Origin: Bacteroidales bacterium UBA6360
GTDB lineage: Bacteria; Bacteroidota; Bacteroidia; Bacteroidales; UBA932
Length of the DNA: 18,608 nt
Direction of reading: 5' to 3'
Assembly: GCA_002440085.1 (NCBI GenBank)
Contig: DJRM01000019.1
Span: forward strand, 1 to 18,608
Of the stretch, positions 14,588-18,608 are shown in pieces. The notes beneath the pieces were generated by a model. It was not told where the DNA came from. It searched no databases and was given only the letters and a program-made list of their open reading frames with translations. The first letter of the stretch is position 1. Each line of letters opens with the position of its first letter. A program made the position numbers and the translations under genes.

Positions 14588-14595
14588 CAAATATA
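14588..14595 (-). promoter_or_regulatory. Candidate -7 box for the M23 peptidase operon
   Basis: Read on the minus strand, TATATTTG fits the Bacteroidota -7 consensus TAnnTTTG exactly. It ends only 4 nt before the ATG at 14583, so a start from this box would give an almost leaderless mRNA. No good -33 element (TTG) is seen about 20 nt upstream, which weakens the call. Confidence 0.4.
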
Positions 14596-14617
14596 CTGCT
14601 TTTTACCAAATTTGTTG

Positions 14618-14625
14618 TACTTTTG
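14618..14625 (+). promoter_or_regulatory. Candidate -7 box for alaS
   Basis: TACTTTTG fits the TAnnTTTG consensus exactly and lies in the 121-nt divergent gap. It would give an alaS leader of about 75 nt. The -33 region (around 14595-14598, ACTG) is a weak match to TTTG. The leader shows no T-box-like structure that I can recognise. Confidence 0.4.
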
Positions 14626-14704
14626 CAGGTTAAATTGTTCCAAGAGAGGTCAGAACACGGCCTGTCTCCGGACGAGTTCAGGAAAAATAAAGATTCAGAA
14701 ATAT

Positions 14705-17320
14705 ATGATGACATCAAAGGAAATCAGGAAAGCCTATCTCGACTTTTTTGCATCAAAGGGACACACAATCGTGCCGTCCGCACCTATGGTCGTTAAGAAC
14801 GACCCTACGCTAATGTTCACAAACGCAGGAATGAACCAGTTCAAGGACTGGCTCCTCGGCAACAGCCCCGCTCCGTTCCCGCGTGCGACCGACAGTCAGA
14901 AGTGTCTGAGAGTCAGCGGAAAGCACAACGACCTTGAAGAGGTAGGTCACGACACCTACCACCACACGATGTTCGAGATGCTCGGTAACTGGAGCTTCGG
15001 GGACTATTTCAAGAACGAGGCGATAGACTGGGCCTGGGAACTCCTTACGGAGGTCTATAAGATTGACAAGGAGAGGCTCTACGCGACGGTCTTCGAGGGT
15101 TCGGCGGAAGACGGCACCTCGCTCGACACTGAGGCACGCGACCGCTGGCTCACGCACCTCCCTGCGGACAGGGTGCTGCTCGGCAACAAGCATGACAATT
15201 TCTGGGAAATGGGAGACACGGGTCCATGCGGCCCATGCTCGGAGATTCATGTCGACCTGCGCAGCGACGAGGAACGCAAGTCCGTTCCCGGTGCCGAACT
15301 CGTGAATAAGGGACATCGCCTCGTGATTGAAATCTGGAACCTCGTGTTCATGCAGTACAACCGCAAGGCAGACGGCTCTCTTGAACTCCTGCCTCACAGG
15401 AACGTGGATACGGGAATGGGCTTCGAGCGTCTCTGCATGACGCTTCAGGGCAAGCAGAGCAGCTACGACACCGACGTGTTCACGGGGATGATCCACAAGA
15501 TCGAGGAACTTTCAGGGAAGAAATACGGATCCGATGAGAATACGGACATCGCGATGAGGGTAGTCGCGGATCACATCCGCGCAATCGCATTCGCCATCGC
15601 CGACGGACAGCTCCCGTCAAACGTGAAGGCAGGCTATGTCATCCGACGCATCCTTCGCCGCGCCGTACGCTACGGCTACACTTTCCTCGGGTTCAACGAG
15701 CCTTTCCTCTGTCGCCTGGTGGAACAACTGGTGAGCGACATGGGAGAGCATTATCCTGAAATCGCCCTCCAGCAGACTCTCATCGAGAAGGTCATCAAGG
15801 AAGAGGAGCTTGCGTTCCTGCGCACTCTCGACAGGGGCATCAGGCTGATTGACAGCATTATGGAGAAATGCTCCGACACCAAGGTAATCAAGGGCGAGGA
15901 CGCGTTCACGCTCTACGACACATTCGGATTCCCGATTGACCTGAGCGAGCTCATCGCCTCGGAGAAGGGATACACCATTGACCTCGAAGGATTTGAGGTC
16001 GAACTGAAGAAGCAGAAGGACAGGGCCCGCAACGCCACGGCCAACGAGTTCGGCGACTGGGTCGAGTTCCACCACTGCGACAACGTCGAGTTCCTCGGCT
16101 ACGACTTCACCGAAATCGACGGCGCGCGCCTCACGCGACACAGAACCGTGAAGCAGAAAAACAAGGAAATGATTCAGCTCGTGTTCGACCGCACGCCTTT
16201 CTACGGTGAAATGGGAGGACAGGTCGGCGACACCGGATATATCGAGTCGGAAAGCGGCGAGAGAGTGAAGATTCTCGACACCGTGAAGGAGAACAACCTC
16301 ACGATTCACATCGCCGAGAAGCTTCCGACGGACTGCACGGGCAGCTTCCGGCTTGTGGTTGACGCCGAACGCAGACACTGCATCGAGAATAACCACAGCT
16401 GCACCCACCTTCTCCATCAGGCACTCCGCGAGATTCTCGGGACGCACGTCGAGCAGAAAGGCTCGTTCGTCACCCCGGACTATTTCCGCTTCGATTTCTC
16501 GCATTTCGAAAAGATGAGCGACGAGCAGATCGACAAGGTTGAGAAGAGGGTCAATGAGCTGATTCGCTGCAACTTCCCGCTCATCGAAAAGAGGGACGGA
16601 ACAATGGACGACGCCAAGGCGATGGGGGCTATGGCGCTGTTCGGAGAGAAATACGGCGACCGCGTCCGCATAGTGCGATTCGGCGACTCCGTGGAGCTCT
16701 GCGGCGGATGCCACACATCCGCGACCGGCAACATCGGCTTCTTCAAGATTGTCTCGGAGAGCGCCATCGCTGCCGGAATCAGAAGAATCGAGGCAAGGAC
16801 AGGACTCGCGGCGGAGAACATAGTGGATATGATGGAGAACGCCCTGCGTAGCGCAAGGGCGCTGTTCAACAACGCCCCGGATCTTGCCGTCGCCATCAGA
16901 AAGCTGATTGACGAGAACGACGGCTTCAGGAAGGAAATCGAGAACGTGGCCAAAGAAAAGGCCGCAGCCTTCAAGCAGGTGCTTCTCGACGAGGCTAAGG
17001 ACATCAACGGCATCCGCACGGTGGTTCTGCGCAATAGCGGTGACCCGGCAATGCTCAAGAACGCCGCATTCATGCTCCAGAAGGAGGCAGAGAACCTCGC
17101 CGTCCTCGCTGCATACGAGTTCGAGGGCAAGCCGCAGCTTCTCGTGATGTACTCCACCGACCTCGTCGCGAAGGGACACAACGCCGGCAACGACGTACGT
17201 GCCGCGGCCAAGGCCATACTCGGCGGAGGCGGCGGACAGCCAGGTCTCGCCACCGCCGGCGGCAAGAACGCCGCAGGCCTCGACGAAGCCATTGAGATTC
17301 TCCTCGGCAACATTAAGTAA
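14705..17320 (+). CDS. alaS: Alanyl-tRNA synthetase
   Basis: The 871-residue class II synthetase charges tRNA-Ala with alanine; E. coli AlaRS has 876 residues. The catalytic core starts close to the N-terminus (FFASKGHTIVPSAPMV) and includes MFEMLGNWSFGDYF and GDTGPCGPCSEIH. The editing domain, which removes wrongly attached Ser and Gly, has its zinc ligands: HSCTH (His564, His568) and CGGCH (Cys666, His670). The C-terminal C-Ala domain ends with the Gly-rich GGGGGQPGLATAGG. The reading frame is open back to 14555, but conserved sequence begins at MMTSKEIRKAYL. The ATG at 14705 or the adjacent 14708 is therefore the start. No SD motif is present and the leader is AT-rich. Confidence 0.98.
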   Translation: MMTSKEIRKAYLDFFASKGHTIVPSAPMVVKNDPTLMFTNAGMNQFKDWLLGNSPAPFPRATDSQKCLRVSGKHNDLEEVGHDTYHHTMFEMLGNWSFGDYFKNEAIDWAWELLTEVYKIDKERLYATVFEGSAEDGTSLDTEARDRWLTHLPADRVLLGNKHDNFWEMGDTGPCGPCSEIHVDLRSDEERKSVPGAELVNKGHRLVIEIWNLVFMQYNRKADGSLELLPHRNVDTGMGFERLCMTLQGKQSSYDTDVFTGMIHKIEELSGKKYGSDENTDIAMRVVADHIRAIAFAIADGQLPSNVKAGYVIRRILRRAVRYGYTFLGFNEPFLCRLVEQLVSDMGEHYPEIALQQTLIEKVIKEEELAFLRTLDRGIRLIDSIMEKCSDTKVIKGEDAFTLYDTFGFPIDLSELIASEKGYTIDLEGFEVELKKQKDRARNATANEFGDWVEFHHCDNVEFLGYDFTEIDGARLTRHRTVKQKNKEMIQLVFDRTPFYGEMGGQVGDTGYIESESGERVKILDTVKENNLTIHIAEKLPTDCTGSFRLVVDAERRHCIENNHSCTHLLHQALREILGTHVEQKGSFVTPDYFRFDFSHFEKMSDEQIDKVEKRVNELIRCNFPLIEKRDGTMDDAKAMGAMALFGEKYGDRVRIVRFGDSVELCGGCHTSATGNIGFFKIVSESAIAAGIRRIEARTGLAAENIVDMMENALRSARALFNNAPDLAVAIRKLIDENDGFRKEIENVAKEKAAAFKQVLLDEAKDINGIRTVVLRNSGDPAMLKNAAFMLQKEAENLAVLAAYEFEGKPQLLVMYSTDLVAKGHNAGNDVRAAAKAILGGGGGQPGLATAGGKNAAGLDEAIEILLGNIK

Positions 17321-17480
17321 TCATTGAGCGCGCCTGATTATCACTTAAGAAACATGAAAAAAAATAAGTTGCATCAGATTTGTCTTTGATTTTCGAGGAT
17401 AGATTTCTTTTGGAAGAAGGAGTGTACTGGACGTACACGACTGATGAGAAAATAAATATAGACCGAAAAGGATGGGAAAA
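17321..17480. other. Hairpin-rich AT-rich gap between alaS and the permease gene
   Basis: The 160-nt gap has no gene. A weak 6-bp inverted repeat (TAATCA 17318-17323, TGATTA 17335-17340) includes the alaS stop but has no T-run, so a clear alaS terminator is lacking. An A-rich tract follows (about 17357-17366). The remainder, about 17371-17463, is a set of small inverted repeats described as a separate feature. I could not identify a convincing promoter for the downstream gene. Confidence 0.5.
17371..17463. repeat. Candidate structured repeat element upstream of the permease gene
   Basis: Several inverted repeats are nested or adjacent here: GTCT (17382-17385) with AGAC (17460-17463), ATTTTC (17389-17394) with GAAAAT (17448-17453), TTCTT-TTGG-AAGAA (17405-17418) and GTGTAC-TGGAC-GTACAC (17422-17438). 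CATCAG (17372-17377) also complements CTGATG (17441-17446) and would compete with the outer pairs. The layout resembles dispersed intergenic repeats of Bacteroidales, but only one copy is in the window, so that identity is an inference. Confidence 0.4.
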
Positions 17481-18608
17481 ATGAAGAAGCTCGACAAATT
17501 CATACTCAAGTCCTTCGTGATGCCCTTTATCGCAATCCTCCTGATTGTGATATTCATCCTCATGATGCAGTTCCTCTGGCTCTACATCGATGAGCTTGTG
17601 GGCAAGGGCCTGAGCATGAAGGTCATATTGGAGTTCATGATGTGGGGCGCCTGCACCCTCCTTCCGCTTTCTCTTCCGCTCGCCACGCTGCTCTCGTCAA
17701 TGATGACGCTCGGCAACTTCGCCGAGAGCAACGAGCTGTTGGCAATGAAGGCCGCAGGCATATCCCTTTCCCGCATTCTCCTCCCGATAGGCATAGTCTG
17801 CTTCGCTATTAGCGTAAGCGCATTCTTCATCGCGGACGACCTCATTCCGGTGGCATATAACCAGATTTACACTCTCCGCGACGACATAGGACGGACGAAG
17901 GAGGAAATCAAGATTCCGACAGGCACGTTCTACGACGGCATAGAGGGGTATATCCTCAGGGTCGAGGACCGCGACGACAAGACCGGGATGATGCACAACG
18001 TGATGGTCTACAACCACACGGGACACAAGGGCAACACCAGCGTGACCGTGGCGGATTCGGCGATGATGACGATGTCAAAGGACAAGAGCTATCTGATTTT
18101 CTCGCTCTACAGCGGCTCGAACTTCGAGGAAAGCAATACGAAGAAATACCGCGACACCACTCTCCAGCTCCAGCAGATTGAGTTCGCGCGTCAGCAGATA
18201 ATCATCCCGTTGGAGAACTATGCCTTCCACAAGTCGGACTCGGCAAGGTACAGCGACCAGGTCAAGTCCATGAGTCTCAAGGAACTGAACCACGGAAAGG
18301 ATTCCATAGGCGGGCTAAACGAGGCGGCAAGGGTCGAGAACGTGAGGGCAGTGAACGGCTACCGCTCGGGTCTGAAGTACTACAGTCAGCTGGACTCAGC
18401 GTCGAGGGCAAGGATAACGGCACCGTTCAAGTCCGAAAACATCGGGAAATTCGAAGACATCGATCAGGAAATCAGAGCCGTAGAGAACGCGATCCAGAAG
18501 GCGGAAGACCTTCAGAGCACTCTTTCGATGTACGCGAGCGACACCGGCTACCACACGAGGATTCTGCGGAACATAGACATCGAGATTCTGAGCAAGTTCG
18601 CCCTCTCG
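17481..18608 (+). CDS. LptF/LptG-family permease, N-terminal part (runs off the window)
   Basis: The frame is open from the ATG at 17481 to the window end, giving 376 residues without a stop. The sequence fits the YjgP/YjgQ (LptF/LptG) family, the membrane part of the LptB2FG ABC transporter that lifts lipopolysaccharide from the inner membrane. Three membrane segments are visible (about 12-34, 50-76 and 98-118), with the family segment ELLAMKAAGISLSRIL between the second and third. A periplasmic beta-rich domain follows (about 125-250), then a charged helical insert (about 255-365). The last residues, ILSKFALS, look like the entry to the fourth membrane segment, so roughly half the protein is present. 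An in-frame ATG at 17472 is an alternative start. LptF and LptG cannot be told apart here. Confidence 0.9.
   Translation, partial: MKKLDKFILKSFVMPFIAILLIVIFILMMQFLWLYIDELVGKGLSMKVILEFMMWGACTLLPLSLPLATLLSSMMTLGNFAESNELLAMKAAGISLSRILLPIGIVCFAISVSAFFIADDLIPVAYNQIYTLRDDIGRTKEEIKIPTGTFYDGIEGYILRVEDRDDKTGMMHNVMVYNHTGHKGNTSVTVADSAMMTMSKDKSYLIFSLYSGSNFEESNTKKYRDTTLQLQQIEFARQQIIIPLENYAFHKSDSARYSDQVKSMSLKELNHGKDSIGGLNEAARVENVRAVNGYRSGLKYYSQLDSASRARITAPFKSENIGKFEDIDQEIRAVENAIQKAEDLQSTLSMYASDTGYHTRILRNIDIEILSKFALS

Noticed and set aside
14584..14643. 20-residue N-terminal extension of the first M23 peptidase
   Set aside because: It is not typical of the family and covers the AT-rich divergent gap; the KKYIFNSETLSYE N-terminus begins just after the ATG at 14583.
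14555..14704. Upstream in-frame extension of alaS
   Set aside because: The extra 50 residues include the divergent promoter region and overlap the first codons of the opposite M23 gene; AlaRS homology starts at the ATG at 14705/14708.
15617..17179. 520-codon open frame antisense to alaS
   Set aside because: It is the complement of a highly conserved alaS coding region in GC-rich DNA. The product is rich in Val, Leu, Glu and His with no recognisable domain, as expected of a shadow frame.

Overview
This window is a chromosomal housekeeping segment from a member of the Bacteroidota, most likely order Bacteroidales. Three things point there: the gene set and order (rseC-rnfBCDGEA, and paired M23 peptidases divergent from alaS), candidate promoter boxes of the Bacteroidota type (TAnnTTTG), and an LptF/LptG-type permease with a long periplasmic insert. 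The coding DNA is clearly GC-rich and the few intergenic gaps are AT-rich. I could not name genus or species. I saw no tRNA, rRNA, CRISPR array, insertion sequence or phage gene.

Layout. From about 14583 down to 102 every gene is on the minus strand. In transcription order these are two overlapping membrane-anchored M23 peptidases, a small MerR-type regulator, a Nif3-like metal protein, a coiled-coil C4 zinc-ribbon protein, the replicative helicase dnaB, a DUF3108 envelope protein, an RseC-family redox protein, the whole Rnf complex (rnfB, C, D, G, E, A), radC and a galM-like lipoprotein. Down to rnfA the junctions are overlaps or gaps of at most about 41 nt, so long polycistronic transcripts are plausible. 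The radC and galM junctions carry the only sizeable gaps in that array. On the plus strand alaS starts 121 nt from the first peptidase. It is followed by a hairpin-rich gap and an LptF/LptG-family permease that runs off the window end.

How the genes work together. RnfA-E and RnfG form the membrane ferredoxin:NAD+ oxidoreductase that couples electron transfer to ion pumping. RseC is a frequent partner of Rnf/Rsx. RnfD and RnfG carry candidate covalent-FMN threonines, but no flavin transferase (ApbE) is encoded here. The M23 peptidases and the permease serve the cell envelope, while DnaB, AlaRS and RadC are core information-processing genes.

No new defence or mobile system was found. The items most worth a second look are non-coding: a 124-bp foldback that includes the rnfA stop codon, a terminator-like hairpin pressed against the radC start codon, and a hairpin-rich stretch before the permease. 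On the protein side they are a GalM-like lipoprotein that appears to lack a conserved active-site Asp, an RnfB with four ferredoxin-type cysteine motifs, non-canonical flavinylation motifs in RnfD and RnfG, and Shine-Dalgarno-like motifs at four rnf starts.
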